Positions 16,746 through 26,874 of a stretch of DNA of 64,000 nt are shown piece by piece. The stretch's first letter is position 1; the number at the start of each line of letters is the position of its first letter. Source of the DNA: Actinospica sp035552695 (GTDB lineage: Bacteria > Actinomycetota > Actinomycetes > Streptomycetales > Catenulisporaceae); NCBI RefSeq assembly GCF_035552695.1, contig NZ_DASZKT010000116.1, positions 62,001-126,000 of the forward strand. Direction: 5' to 3'. Under the pieces are notes generated by a model. That model saw nothing but the letters and a program-made list of their open reading frames with translations, made no database searches and had not been told where the DNA came from. The position numbers and the translations under genes are program-made.

Positions 16746-17464
16746 CTGACGTGGCGGAAGACGCAGGGCCCACGGGCGAGGGCCTGCGCGTGGTGGTGGC
16801 GGACGACCAACAACTCGTACGTACCGGATTCCGGATGATCCTCGCGGCCGACGGGATCGACGTGGTGGCCGAGGCGGGGGACGGCATCGAGGCGGTCGAA
16901 GCCGTGCGGCGAACGCAGCCAGACGTCGTGCTGATGGACATCCGCATGCCGGTGCTCGACGGGCTCGAGGCGACGCGTCGCATCCTCGACGAGCCGGGGG
17001 ACGCGGCGCCGCGTGTCATCATCCTGACAACCTTCGACCTCGACCAGTACGTCTACGACGCTTTGGCCGCCGGGGCGAGCGGCTTTCTACTCAAGGACGT
17101 GACGCCGGAGCATCTGGTCAACGCGGTGCGGCTGGTGCGTTCCGGGGACGCGCTGCTCGCGCCGGTGATCACGCGGCGGCTGGTAGAGAAGTTCGCCGCG
17201 CCGCCTCCGGAGCCGGCCGGCCCGCGGGTCCGCACGGGGCACGCCGAGTTGGCGGCGCTCACGGCGCGCGAGCTCGAGGTCTTTCGACTGCTCGCCCGCG
17301 GGCTAAGCAACGCCGAACTGGCTGCGGAATTGCAGTTGAGCGAGGCGACCGTCAAGACGCACGTCGCCCGCATCCTGGCGAAACTCCAGCTGCGGGACCG
17401 GGCGCAGGCGGTCGTCGCGGCATACGAGACCGGCCTGGTGACACCGGGGGCCGCAGAGGCCTGA
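16742..17464 (+). CDS. NarL/FixJ-family response regulator
   Basis: 240 residues. The receiver domain has acidic pocket DD at 21-22, phospho-acceptor D66 (DVVLMDIRMP) and the conserved Lys in GFLLKDVTP. The C-terminal LuxR HTH is LTARELEVFRLLARGLSNAE followed by SEATVKTHVARILAKL. It starts at a GTG overlapping the kinase stop (GTGA) and is the partner of that kinase. The target genes are not evident in the window. Confidence 0.88.
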   Translation: MTDVAEDAGPTGEGLRVVVADDQQLVRTGFRMILAADGIDVVAEAGDGIEAVEAVRRTQPDVVLMDIRMPVLDGLEATRRILDEPGDAAPRVIILTTFDLDQYVYDALAAGASGFLLKDVTPEHLVNAVRLVRSGDALLAPVITRRLVEKFAAPPPEPAGPRVRTGHAELAALTARELEVFRLLARGLSNAELAAELQLSEATVKTHVARILAKLQLRDRAQAVVAAYETGLVTPGAAEA

Positions 17465-17578
17465 CCAAAATAACAGGCCCGATCGGAGAGGATCGAAGTG
17501 TGCCGGGCGAGATCAGTCAGCGCCGGGTTGCACCGAAGAAGATCGGGCTGCATCCCGGGAGATTTAAGCTCGATCACC

Positions 17579-17649
17579 CGGTGTCCGCCGACGTACGTGG
17601 TTGCCCGCTCGTGCAGGTCAGCCGTATCAACGTACGTCGGCGGACACCG
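17579..17649. repeat. Perfect 20-bp inverted repeat with 31-nt loop
   Basis: The 20 bases at 17579-17598 (CGGTGTCC...ACGTACGT) are exactly inverted at 17630-17649. The stretch 17465-17779 between the response regulator and the DUF3592 remnant has no credible gene. The stem is 115 nt past the regulator stop. It could be a strong terminator, a structured RNA, or a relic of a mobile element; there is no U-tract and no transposase nearby. Confidence 0.7.
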
Positions 17650-17779
17650 AGGTATCTGAGCGAACTGGGACTGAAACTGAGACTACGGGCGTTGATACGA
17701 AGGCTCTCGCGTGGGCGGAGGCCCAAGACCCGGTGCCACGTCTGAGGCATGCTGCCGGAGTTGCCTCGCAGCGCCGAGG

Positions 17780-18204
17780 TCAGAAATTCGGCAGGAGCAA
17801 CCAGCCGGAGAGCGCGATTAGGAACAGGGCGAAGGCCCCGAATCCGGTTGCGCGTCCCAGGGCGGACTTCGGATCACGGATCGTGGCCCATCGATCCGGA
17901 CGCTTGCGCCGGTAGTGGACTGTTACTTGTTGGCCCTTGGTGTACGCGATGTACATGATGTCGGTGCACCTGATGGTCGTGCGCTTGCCCGCCTCATGGA
18001 TATGGAAGACCGTCGTGGCTGACCATTGTGTCGGGTCGCCGTAGGGGTCCCGTCTGATGATCGGGCGTTTTCGACGTATCCCTTGGTCTTCTCGCCCCAG
18101 AGGGCGAGCCGCAGGAGTCTGAGGTCGTGGACGGAGACACCGAGAAGCCCGAGTCCACCGATCAGGCAGACAACCGCGCCCGCGTTGTCGATCAGGTGGG
18201 ACAT
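17780..18204 (-). pseudogene. DUF3592 membrane protein interrupted by a frameshift
   Basis: The N-terminal half (from ATG 18204: a transmembrane helix AVVCLIGGLGLLGVSVHDL, then WGEKTKGYVENARSSD) and the C-terminal half (RDPYGDPTQWSATTVFHIHE, KGQQVTVHYRRKRPDRW, then a second helix FGAFALFLIALSGWLLL) are in different frames and meet near 18050. Joined, they give an approximately 141-residue protein with the helix-beta domain-helix layout of DUF3592. A single-base indel or a -1 frameshift would restore it. Both halves look intact, so the lesion is recent, a sequencing error, or programmed. Confidence 0.6.
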
Positions 18205-18282
18205 GAATGCAGCCCGGCCTTCCGCGTCTTAGAGTCCGACCAGGATAGCCGCGTAACTCGCCACCCTCTGTAGTTATCTGAT

Positions 18283-18498
18283 TCAGGATTCCTTCAATCG
18301 AGGACTCAACCGTCTTGGCAGTCGTCTCGGTCTCGTCGAGCATGCCTGCGAGTGCAGTGCCGCGACTCCGCCGCTGGCGGCGACGGCCTTGCCTGCTGGG
18401 GTGTCGAGCAGTTCGGCGGCCTTCGAGTTGGCCAAGATCGCGTGCGCGATCTGAGGACTGAAGCCAGGCACCTCGTTGACGACACAGGGAGTCACCAC
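18283..18498 (-). other. Possible hypothetical gene remnant
   Basis: In the 333-nt stretch 18205-18537 the only protein-like segment is VNEVPGFSPQIAHAILANSKAAELLDTPAGKAVAASGGVAAL on the minus strand (read in parts of fewer than 20 residues: PQIAHAILANSKAAELL, then DTPAGKAVAASGG). After it the sequence turns to Arg/Pro-rich nonsense, while a second frame continues with TETTAKTVESSIEGILNQI. This looks like another small frameshifted gene. I do not recognise the family. Confidence 0.25.
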
Positions 18499-18537
18499 GG
18501 ATGTCGCCGCGGACGTGAAAGATCTACAACCCGTTGA

Positions 18538-19962
<1,425 letters not shown>

Positions 19963-20027
19963 CTTCGGCCCCTGCTGTCGCGGCGCGCCCTGTTGCCTTG
20001 CTGCGCCGGGTTGTCCGGACGCTCCGG

Positions 20028-21701
20028 TCACGACGCGCCGCCGTCGGTGTACGTCGGCTGCCACATGGCGTCCTGGACCGCCTGCACCACGTTGTCGATC
20101 TTCGCGGTGGCGACGCCGTCTGCCTGGGCGGCCCGCACCACGGCGACCGCGGTGGTCGCGGTCGAAGCCCGCAGGTTCTCGACCGCCGGCAGCAGCGAAG
20201 CGCCGGGGGCGCCGACGTCGACCTGACCGGCGACCGCCTCGGCTGCCGCGATCAGCATGGCCGGGGTCACCGTGCCGGCGCCGGAGACGATCGTGCCGAG
20301 TCCCAGCCCGGGGTAGACCAGTGCGTTGTTGGCCTGGCCGAAGTTGTAGGTAACGCCGTCGTACTGCATCGGTCCGAACGGAAGCCCGGTCGCGACCAGC
20401 GCCTTGCCGTTCGTCCAGGCGATCAGGTCCTGCGGCTCGGCCTCGATCTGCGAGGTGGGGTTGGAGATCGGCAGGATGATCGGCCGCTCGACCCCCTGCG
20501 CCATGGCCTTGACGACGGCCTCGGTGAACGCGCCGTGCGCGGTCGAGGTGCCGAGCAGGACTGTCGGAGCCGCGTTGCGGACGGTCTCCAGCAGCGAGAT
20601 CGTCCCGCCGCCGCTCCAGCCGGAAACCTCCTCAGGCTTGCGGGCATACGGCTTCTGGAAGTCGCGAAGGTTCGTCATGTCGCTGGTCAACAACCCCTGC
20701 TTGTCCACCAGCCAGATCTGCGAGGTGGCCTGCTCCGCCCTGGCGCCGTCGCGCATCATCGCATCGTGGATCTGGTCCGCGATCCCCACACCGGCGGTTC
20801 CGGCCCCGAACACCACGAGCTTCTGCTCGCGCATCGGCACGCCGGTCACCTTCACCGCGGAGAGCACGGCGGCCAGCGTGATCGCCCCGGTGCCCTGCAT
20901 GTCGTCGTTGAAGATGCGGTACTGGTGGCCGTAGGTCTCCAGGATCCGTCGGGCGTTGTCCGGGCCGAAGTCCTCGAAGTGCAGCAGCGCGTTCGGGAAC
21001 ATCCTGGACGCGGTCTCCAGGTACTTCTTGACGAACGCGTCGTACGCGGCGCCGCGCACCCGCGCGTGCCGGTTGCCCAGATACAGCGGGTCGTTGAGCA
21101 GGGCCTCGTTGTCGGTGCCGACGTCCAGCGATACCGGGATCACCCGGCGCGGGTCGATACCGGCGGCAGCGGTGTAGATGGCGAGCTTTCCGATCGCGAT
21201 CTCGATCCCGCCCACACCCCAGTCGCCGATGCCCAGGATCTCCTCAGCGTCCGTACACACCAGCAGTTCGACGTCGTCCGCGCCGAGTCCGAGCGTGCGG
21301 AAGGCGGTCTCCATGTCGTCGGGCGCGTCGATCGAGAGGAAGATCCCCCGAGGCCGGCGGTACTCCTCGGAGTACTGCTCGATCGCGTCGCCGACGGTCG
21401 GGTCGTAGACGACCGGCAGCAGTTCGGCGAGATGGTCCGCGAGCACGCGGTAGTACAGGACCTCGTTGCGGTCGTGCAGTTGCTCGAGGTACACGTACTT
21501 GGCCAGGTCATCGGGCTGGCGCAGCAACTGCCGGTACGCGCGCTGCGCCTGCTGGTCCAGCGTCAGCACGGTCGAGGGCAGCCGGCCGGTCAGCCCGTAC
21601 GCGTTCCGCTCGGAGGCGCTGAACGCGACCCCGTGGTTGGTCATCGGGTCCTGCAGCACGCCGGGTGTCGTCGGCGTCCGGACCGCATCCGTGGTAGTCA
21701 T
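20028..21701 (-). CDS. NAD-dependent malic enzyme
   Basis: 557 residues, long form of malic enzyme. Marks include the catalytic Tyr region (EVLYYRVLADHLAELLPVVYDPTVG), IGDWGVGGIEIAIGK, the signature FNDDMQGTGAITLAAVLSAV, and an NAD-binding turn VVFGAGTAGVGIAD. It oxidatively decarboxylates malate to pyruvate with CO2 release. GAGGAG precedes the ATG. The gene runs into fumC with overlapping or closely spaced reading frames and is the first gene of that operon. A promoter (21812-21840) lies about 105 nt upstream. Confidence 0.92.
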   Translation of the reverse strand: MTTTDAVRTPTTPGVLQDPMTNHGVAFSASERNAYGLTGRLPSTVLTLDQQAQRAYRQLLRQPDDLAKYVYLEQLHDRNEVLYYRVLADHLAELLPVVYDPTVGDAIEQYSEEYRRPRGIFLSIDAPDDMETAFRTLGLGADDVELLVCTDAEEILGIGDWGVGGIEIAIGKLAIYTAAAGIDPRRVIPVSLDVGTDNEALLNDPLYLGNRHARVRGAAYDAFVKKYLETASRMFPNALLHFEDFGPDNARRILETYGHQYRIFNDDMQGTGAITLAAVLSAVKVTGVPMREQKLVVFGAGTAGVGIADQIHDAMMRDGARAEQATSQIWLVDKQGLLTSDMTNLRDFQKPYARKPEEVSGWSGGGTISLLETVRNAAPTVLLGTSTAHGAFTEAVVKAMAQGVERPIILPISNPTSQIEAEPQDLIAWTNGKALVATGLPFGPMQYDGVTYNFGQANNALVYPGLGLGTIVSGAGTVTPAMLIAAAEAVAGQVDVGAPGASLLPAVENLRASTATTAVAVVRAAQADGVATAKIDNVVQAVQDAMWQPTYTDGGAS

Positions 21702-21811
21702 GCCGTTCTCCTCACCTGGTGCAAGAACCAGGAGGCCCGAGGCGGCAGTCGCGGATCGTCCACGTACTCAACGCGATCCGCGGCGCATTCCGGGCCTCGT
21801 GTACGAAATTC

Positions 21812-21840
21812 AGGCTATGCCCGCCGACCGATTGCGGCAA
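21812..21840 (-). promoter_or_regulatory. Probable promoter of the malic enzyme-fumarase operon
   Basis: On the minus strand TTGCCG (21835-21840) lies 17 nt before TAGCCT (21812-21817). Transcription would start near 21805, leaving a leader of roughly 105 nt before the malic-enzyme ATG. Confidence 0.5.
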
Positions 21841-21853
21841 CGGGATAGTACGG

Positions 21854-21905
21854 TTGCGTTTCTCCCGACCTCGGGCTACTCTAATGGTACGAAACTGTTC
21901 TGTAC
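21854..21905 (+). promoter_or_regulatory. Promoter and TetR-type operator of the catabolic operon
   Basis: TTGCGT (21854-21859) and TACTCT (21877-21882) are spaced by 17 nt. Just downstream, GTACGAAAC-T-GTTCTGTAC (21887-21905) is a near palindrome (7 of 9 positions per arm pair), placed to block the start of transcription. The TetR gene begins 17 nt later, so autorepression is likely. Confidence 0.6.
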
Positions 21906-21921
21906 TTTATGGAGGTTCCCG

Positions 21922-22536
21922 ATGGCCGACGAGGCAGCCGAAACGCCGATCATCCGCCGCCCCCGGATGACCCCGGAGCGGGAGATAGAGCTGCTCAATG
22001 CGGCCATGGACGTGTTGCGCGAGGTCGGCTACGAGGAACTGTCGATGGACCTGGTCGCGGCTCGGGGGCGCTGCAGCAAGGCGACGCTCTACCGGCTATG
22101 GCCGACCAAGCCGGACCTTGTCGCCGCCGCGCTCTACGCCACGCGGCCGGTCAGGCCCCAGGAGATCGACACCGGCTCGCTCCGCGGTGATCTGCTGACG
22201 TTGGTCACGGTGTTGGGTGCCAACGCGGACGAGCACACGGCGCTGTTCGCCGGGCTGGGACACGCCATGCTCACCGATGCGGATCTGCACGAGGCGGTGC
22301 AGGCGACGGTGGTGAAGCCCTGGTTCGTCGAACTGGACGGGTTCATCGACCGCGCCGTGGAACGCGGCGAACTCCCGACTCGGCCGCCGGCGGCGGGATT
22401 GCTTCCGGAACTACTGCTCGGCGCGGCCTTCATGCGCCCGCTGTTCGGCGGTGGCCTCGCCGACCTCGAATACCTCACCCGGTGCCTCGACCTGGTGCTC
22501 CTGCCAGCGGTCTTGCCGGAGACACCAAACCCCTGA
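21922..22536 (+). CDS. TetR-family repressor, first gene of catabolic operon
   Basis: 204 residues. The HTH spans about 15-60: EREIELLNAAMDVLREVGY, ELSMDLVAARGRCSKATLYRLWPTKPDLV (the KxTLYRxWxxKxxL recognition helix typical of the family). A C-terminal ligand domain follows (TetR_C). GGAGG at 21911-21915 and ATG 21922 define the start. It lies 38 nt before the MFS gene and heads a run of seven genes. It probably represses the operon from the 21887-21905 palindrome until the substrate or a metabolite binds. Confidence 0.88.
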   Translation: MADEAAETPIIRRPRMTPEREIELLNAAMDVLREVGYEELSMDLVAARGRCSKATLYRLWPTKPDLVAAALYATRPVRPQEIDTGSLRGDLLTLVTVLGANADEHTALFAGLGHAMLTDADLHEAVQATVVKPWFVELDGFIDRAVERGELPTRPPAAGLLPELLLGAAFMRPLFGGGLADLEYLTRCLDLVLLPAVLPETPNP

Positions 22537-22574
22537 TTCGCCCGGCCAGGGCGCCCCTAACTGGAGATCACATC

Positions 22575-24074
22575 ATGCCTCGAACATCTGCCGACACGGT
22601 CAAGGTCGGCGGTACGGCACCGCCTACCCCGAATCCGACGTCCCGCCACCGATGGTTGATCCTCGCCGTCATCTGTATCGCCCAGTTGATGGTGACCCTG
22701 GACGCGACGATCGTGAACATCGCACTGCCCTCCGCCCAGAAGGCCCTGGCGTTCTCCAACGCCGACCGGCAGTGGGTGATCACCGCCTACGCGCTGGCGT
22801 TCGGCAGTCTTCTGCTCCTCGGCGGCCGCATCGCCGACCTGTTCGGCCGCAAGGCCACCTTCCTGGTGGGCCTGGTCGGCTTCGCGGGTGCGTCTGCCGT
22901 CGGCGGATCGGCCGACCACTTCGTCCAACTGGTCGGTGCCCGTGCAGCGCAAGGCCTGTTCGGCGCCCTTCTGGCTCCCGCGGCGCTTTCCTTGCTGACC
23001 ACGACGTTCACCGACACCAAGGAGCGTGCGAAGGCGTTCACCGCGTATGGCGCGGTCGCGGGCGCCGGTGCCGCCATCGGCCTGCTGCTCGGCGGTCTGC
23101 TGACCGAGTACCTCGACTGGCGCTGGACGCTGTACGTCAACCTGATCTTCGCCGCCATCGCCTTCGCCGGCGGGGCCCTGCTACTGACCCGCAGTACCCG
23201 CGACAAGACCGCCACCCTCGACGTCCCCGGCACCGTCCTGGTATCAGCCGGGCTGTTCTGCGTGGTGTACGGGTTCTCCAACGCCGAGACACACGGCTGG
23301 CACTCCCCGTCCGCATGGGGCCTGCTAATCGCCGGCTGTGTGCTGATCGCCGCGTTCACCGGCTGGCAAACCAAGGCCACCCAGCCACTACTACCGCTAC
23401 GCGTCCTGCTGGACCGCAACCGCGGCGCATCCTTCATCGCCATCCTGATCAGCGGCGCAGGCATGTTCGGGGTGTTCCTGTTCCTGACCTACTACCTCCA
23501 GGAAAGCCTGGGCTACTCCCCGGTCAAGACCGGCCTGGCGTTCATGCCCATGGTCGCCGCACTGATGGCCACCACCATCCTCGCCAACAACCTCCTGCTT
23601 CCCCGCCTGGGCCCGAAATCCAGCGTGCCGGTAGGCATGGGCGTATCCGCCGCCGGCCTGGCCTGGATGACCACCCTCAACCTCACCAGCAGCTACACCG
23701 CACACGTGCTACCACCGCTAGTCGTCACGGGCCTCGGCCTCGGCCTGGTCATGGCACCGGCCATGAGCGTCGCCACCTCCGGTGTGGCTGCCGAGGACGC
23801 CGGTGTCGCCTCAGCGGGCGTCAACACCATGCAGCAGGTCGGTGGCTCCATCAGCACAGCGCTGCTGACCACGCTCTCCGCCAGCGCCGCCACTCACTAC
23901 CTCGTCGGCAAGGACCCGAGAAACCCCGCTGTCCTCGCCCAGGCCGCCATGCAGAGCTATCACACCGCCTTCTGGTGGGCGGCGGGCTTCTTCGCCGCGG
24001 GCATGGTCATCAGCGGCCTGCTCTACCGGCGCGGCGTGGTCACCCAGGACGCCGACACCACACCCGTCATCTGA
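22575..24074 (+). CDS. MFS transporter, DHA2 (EmrB/QacA) type
   Basis: 499 residues, 14 membrane segments. DHA2 marks are LMVTLDATIVNIALPSA in helix 1, LGGRIADLFGRKATFLVGL (motif A) and GLLLGGLLTEYLDWRWTLYVNL (motif C region). Such proteins are usually proton-driven drug exporters, but within catabolic clusters they may import aromatic compounds. GGAG lies 8 nt before the ATG. It is the second gene of the operon, between the TetR and the CMD-family gene, so it probably moves the compound sensed by TetR. Confidence 0.9.
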   Translation: MPRTSADTVKVGGTAPPTPNPTSRHRWLILAVICIAQLMVTLDATIVNIALPSAQKALAFSNADRQWVITAYALAFGSLLLLGGRIADLFGRKATFLVGLVGFAGASAVGGSADHFVQLVGARAAQGLFGALLAPAALSLLTTTFTDTKERAKAFTAYGAVAGAGAAIGLLLGGLLTEYLDWRWTLYVNLIFAAIAFAGGALLLTRSTRDKTATLDVPGTVLVSAGLFCVVYGFSNAETHGWHSPSAWGLLIAGCVLIAAFTGWQTKATQPLLPLRVLLDRNRGASFIAILISGAGMFGVFLFLTYYLQESLGYSPVKTGLAFMPMVAALMATTILANNLLLPRLGPKSSVPVGMGVSAAGLAWMTTLNLTSSYTAHVLPPLVVTGLGLGLVMAPAMSVATSGVAAEDAGVASAGVNTMQQVGGSISTALLTTLSASAATHYLVGKDPRNPAVLAQAAMQSYHTAFWWAAGFFAAGMVISGLLYRRGVVTQDADTTPVI

Positions 24075-24088
24075 GCAGGAGCTGAGAC

Positions 24089-24649
24089 ATGTCCAGAATT
24101 CAGCCGGCCGAACCGTCGCAGCGCACGGAGGAGCAGCGTCAGTTGCTTGAGGTAGTGCTGGGGGATGAGGCGCCCAACCTCTTCAGCACCGTGGTCCAGC
24201 ACCCCGCGCTTTTCCGCGCCTGGCTGCCCTTCTGCCTGCACTTGCTGATGAGCTCGGCGTTCCCCGCCCGGGAGCGGGAGCTGCTGATCATCAGGACCGC
24301 CTCGCTGTGCGGCAGCGCGTACGAGCTCGAACACCATCTCGCGCTCGGCGCCGACGTGGGGCTGACCGATTACGAACTCGCCGCACTCACCGGCCACGCC
24401 AACCAGTCCTGGGCGCCGCGGGATCGACTGCTGGTGGCCGCGGTCGACGAACTGCACGCGGACCACGTGATCAGCGATGCGACGTGGCACGGGCTCAGCG
24501 AGCAGTTGACCACGGAACAGCTCATCGAACTGCCCATGTTGGCGGGGCACTACGTCCTGCTCGCCGGGGTTCTCAGGTCGCTCGGCGTGCCGCTGGACAG
24601 CGAGCAGGCAGAGCCGAGCGCCGTCCGGTACCCGGACGCCGTCAAGTAA
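24089..24649 (+). CDS. Carboxymuconolactone decarboxylase (CMD/AhpD-like) family protein
   Basis: 186 residues, all-helical CMD fold. The conserved segment is ARERELLIIRTASLCGSAYELEHHLALGADVGL (shown in parts: LIIRTASLCGSAYELEHH). One Cys (C74) and the His pair (H82, H83) are kept, but the second Cys of the AhpD CxxC peroxidase motif is absent, so thiol-peroxidase chemistry is unlikely. Members of this type occur in aromatic-degradation operons as decarboxylases or with no assigned role. It is 14 nt after the MFS gene and has a GGAG site. Confidence 0.8.
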   Translation: MSRIQPAEPSQRTEEQRQLLEVVLGDEAPNLFSTVVQHPALFRAWLPFCLHLLMSSAFPARERELLIIRTASLCGSAYELEHHLALGADVGLTDYELAALTGHANQSWAPRDRLLVAAVDELHADHVISDATWHGLSEQLTTEQLIELPMLAGHYVLLAGVLRSLGVPLDSEQAEPSAVRYPDAVK

Positions 24650-24676
24650 CCGATCCATCCGAAGGAGGACGCGAAC

Positions 24677-25597
24677 ATGCGTTTTGGAGTCATCGACAAC
24701 AGGCCCGTGCTCGTCGACGGCGAGTCGGCCATCGACATCGAGCGGGCCAGCGGCGGCCGCTTCCCGGCCGACCCGGCAGGGATCTTCGACAGGTGGGAGG
24801 CCCTGGTCGAGTGGGCCGCCACGGCCGAACTCGAGGGTGAGCGGCTGCCGCTGGACCGGCTGCAGAACCCGGTCCCCGCACCGCGGCAGGTCTTCGGCAT
24901 CGGCGCCAACTACCTCGACCACGCGGAGGAGGCGGCCAGGGCCCAGGGCTTCACCGGGGACGTCAAGGCCATGCTGCCCAAGAACCCGATGATCTTCACG
25001 AAGTTCCGGAGCAGCCTGTCCGGGCCGTACGACGCGATCCCGCTGCCGAGCCGGAACGTCGACTGGGAGGTCGAGCTCGTCGTCGTGATGGGCCGGCGCG
25101 CCGAGCGGGTGGCCGCGCACGACGCGTGGAGCTACGTCGCCGGCCTCACGGTGGGCCAGGACATCTCCGAACGGGTCGTCCAGATGGCCGGGCACTCCCC
25201 GCAGCTGTCCATGGGCAAGTCCTTCCCCGGGTTCGGCCCGGTGGGGCCGGTGCTGGTCACCCCCGACGCCCTGGAGAACCCCGACGATCTGGAACTCGGC
25301 TGCACCCTCAACGGCCAGACCGTGCAGAAGGGCCGCACCGCCGGGATGATCTTCCCGGTCGCCGAACTGATCGCGCACATCTCCGGCATCTGCCCGCTGC
25401 TGCCCGGCGACCTGATCTTCACCGGCACGCCGAGCGGAGTCGGCCTGTTCCGCACGCCTCCGGTCTACCTCAAGCCCGGCGACACGCTCGTCACCTGGGT
25501 CAAGGGCATCGGAGAACTGCGCAACCCGGTGGCCGCGGGCCACGGTTACCGAGCCGACGACGACAGCCAGAACAACCAGAACAACCAGAACAGCTAG
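24677..25597 (+). CDS. Fumarylacetoacetate hydrolase (FAH)-family protein
   Basis: 306 residues. The FAH core has VFGIGANYLDHAEE, the metal ligands in DWEVELVVVMG, GLTVGQDISER, GKSFPGFGPVGPVLV and the closing LLPGDLIFTGTPSGVG. FAH enzymes cleave C-C bonds in beta-diketones, decarboxylate or isomerise ring-fission products, using Mg2+ or Mn2+. In this operon it would act on the product of the ring-cleavage dioxygenase next to it. The last 12 residues (DDSQNNQNNQNS) are a low-complexity Asn/Gln tail. AAGGAGG precedes the ATG. Confidence 0.87.
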   Translation: MRFGVIDNRPVLVDGESAIDIERASGGRFPADPAGIFDRWEALVEWAATAELEGERLPLDRLQNPVPAPRQVFGIGANYLDHAEEAARAQGFTGDVKAMLPKNPMIFTKFRSSLSGPYDAIPLPSRNVDWEVELVVVMGRRAERVAAHDAWSYVAGLTVGQDISERVVQMAGHSPQLSMGKSFPGFGPVGPVLVTPDALENPDDLELGCTLNGQTVQKGRTAGMIFPVAELIAHISGICPLLPGDLIFTGTPSGVGLFRTPPVYLKPGDTLVTWVKGIGELRNPVAAGHGYRADDDSQNNQNNQNS

Positions 25598-25617
25598 GAC
25601 AACGAGACAGGAGGGCA

Positions 25618-26871
25618 ATGATGACCACCGATCAGCAGCAGGACACGAAGACGTACGACGTCGGCGGAGTGCTCCTTCCGCGGCCGTTCAAGATCCGGAG
25701 GCTCGGACACCTCGGGCTGAACCTGGAGCGGCTGGACGAGGCGCTCACCTTCTATACCGACGTGCTCGGCTTCCGCGTCACGGACGAGCTCAACGTGCTG
25801 GAGAAGGTGCCCGACGACGCGCGGGAGATCGTGCAGCAGATCCTGACCGATCCGCGCCTGATATTCACCACCCACGGCAGCGACCACCACGCGCTGGTGC
25901 TCGCGCACAAGACCTTCGGCACCCTGTGGGGCAACGACCGCAAGGTGCAGGACATCACCTTCAGCCAGCTCACGTTCCAGGTCGGCAGCCTGCAGGAGGT
26001 CATCGACGCCGAGGCCTACCTGAGGGAGCGCGGCGTGGAGATCGGCCACTACGGCCGGGACATGCCGGGCAGCAACTGGGAGATCTACGCCTACGACCCG
26101 GACGACAACATGATCGAGTTGTACTACGGCATCGAGCAGATCGGCTGGCAGCGCAAGTCCAAGCCGTACGGCATGCACTACCGCGGGTTCAACGACGAGA
26201 TGCCGAGCCTGCCGCAGATGTCGGAGGCCGCCGAGGTTCGCGAGGCGCAGGCGAAGGGCATCGACACCGACGCCGGCTACCACCCGTCGGAGAAGCTCCT
26301 GGAGGAGACTCACGTCGTCGGCGGCGTGCTGCTCCCGCGGCCCTTCAAGGTCACCGGGATCGGTCCGGTCTCGCTGTTCACCGAGCGCATGGACGAGATG
26401 ATCGCGTTCTACACCGGCATGCTCGGCTTCGAGGTCATCGAGGAGGTCGAGCTGCACGGCAGGCGGATCGTGTACTTCCGCACCGGCACCGAGCATCACA
26501 CCTTCGCGCTGGCTGACAAGGCCCTGCGAAGCATCCTCGAGCTGAGCGAGCACACCTCGTGCCTGAGCATCGGTCTTCAGGTCGGCGGCTTCACCCAGCT
26601 GCGGGACGCGGCCAAGTACTTGATGGACCACGGCTACGAGCTCGTGCACGGACTCCCGCAGGAGATCTACGTCGGCATCGACTACGCGGTGCACCTCAAG
26701 GACCCGGACGGCCACCTGATCTGCCTCTACTACTACATGGAGCAGATCGGCTGGGACGGCAAGCCCAGGCCGCAGAGCGAGCGCCGCGCGATGACCCTCC
26801 CGTGGCCCGAGACGCTCGAAGCCCTCTCCGACACCTACGGGGGCACCGCCTACCTGGGACCGCTGGGCTGA
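25618..26871 (+). CDS. Tandem VOC-domain ring-cleavage dioxygenase
   Basis: 417 residues made of two homologous halves, each opening with VGGVLLPRPFK (about residues 15-180 and 233-380). The first half has a complete type I extradiol metal triad: H31, H90/H91 and E167. In the second half the first His is P250 and the Glu is C369; only H293/H294 remain. So one Fe(II) or Mn(II) site is expected, in the N-terminal half, the opposite of classic two-domain extradiol enzymes where the C-terminal half is catalytic. It should open a dihydroxylated ring next to the FAD monooxygenase. GGAGG precedes ATG 25618. Confidence 0.85.
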   Translation: MMTTDQQQDTKTYDVGGVLLPRPFKIRRLGHLGLNLERLDEALTFYTDVLGFRVTDELNVLEKVPDDAREIVQQILTDPRLIFTTHGSDHHALVLAHKTFGTLWGNDRKVQDITFSQLTFQVGSLQEVIDAEAYLRERGVEIGHYGRDMPGSNWEIYAYDPDDNMIELYYGIEQIGWQRKSKPYGMHYRGFNDEMPSLPQMSEAAEVREAQAKGIDTDAGYHPSEKLLEETHVVGGVLLPRPFKVTGIGPVSLFTERMDEMIAFYTGMLGFEVIEEVELHGRRIVYFRTGTEHHTFALADKALRSILELSEHTSCLSIGLQVGGFTQLRDAAKYLMDHGYELVHGLPQEIYVGIDYAVHLKDPDGHLICLYYYMEQIGWDGKPRPQSERRAMTLPWPETLEALSDTYGGTAYLGPLG

Positions 26872-26874
26872 GCC

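Noticed and set aside
7100..17481. The 12-mer ATAACAGGCCCG directly after two stop codons (7100 and 17470)
   Set aside because: Two copies with unrelated flanks; probably chance, and no hairpin or protein-binding logic is visible.
17500..17745. An 81-codon frame running through the 20-bp inverted repeat
   Set aside because: The product is Arg-rich without conserved-looking segments, and the arms explain its sequence.
22451..24085. A 544-codon plus-strand frame overlapping the DHA2 transporter
   Set aside because: It is a frame shift of the transporter; only the 22575 frame gives membrane helices and MFS motifs.
25126..25617. Upstream extension of the VOC dioxygenase frame
   Set aside because: It overlaps the FAH gene, and GGAGG plus the tandem-domain start fix the VOC start at 25618.
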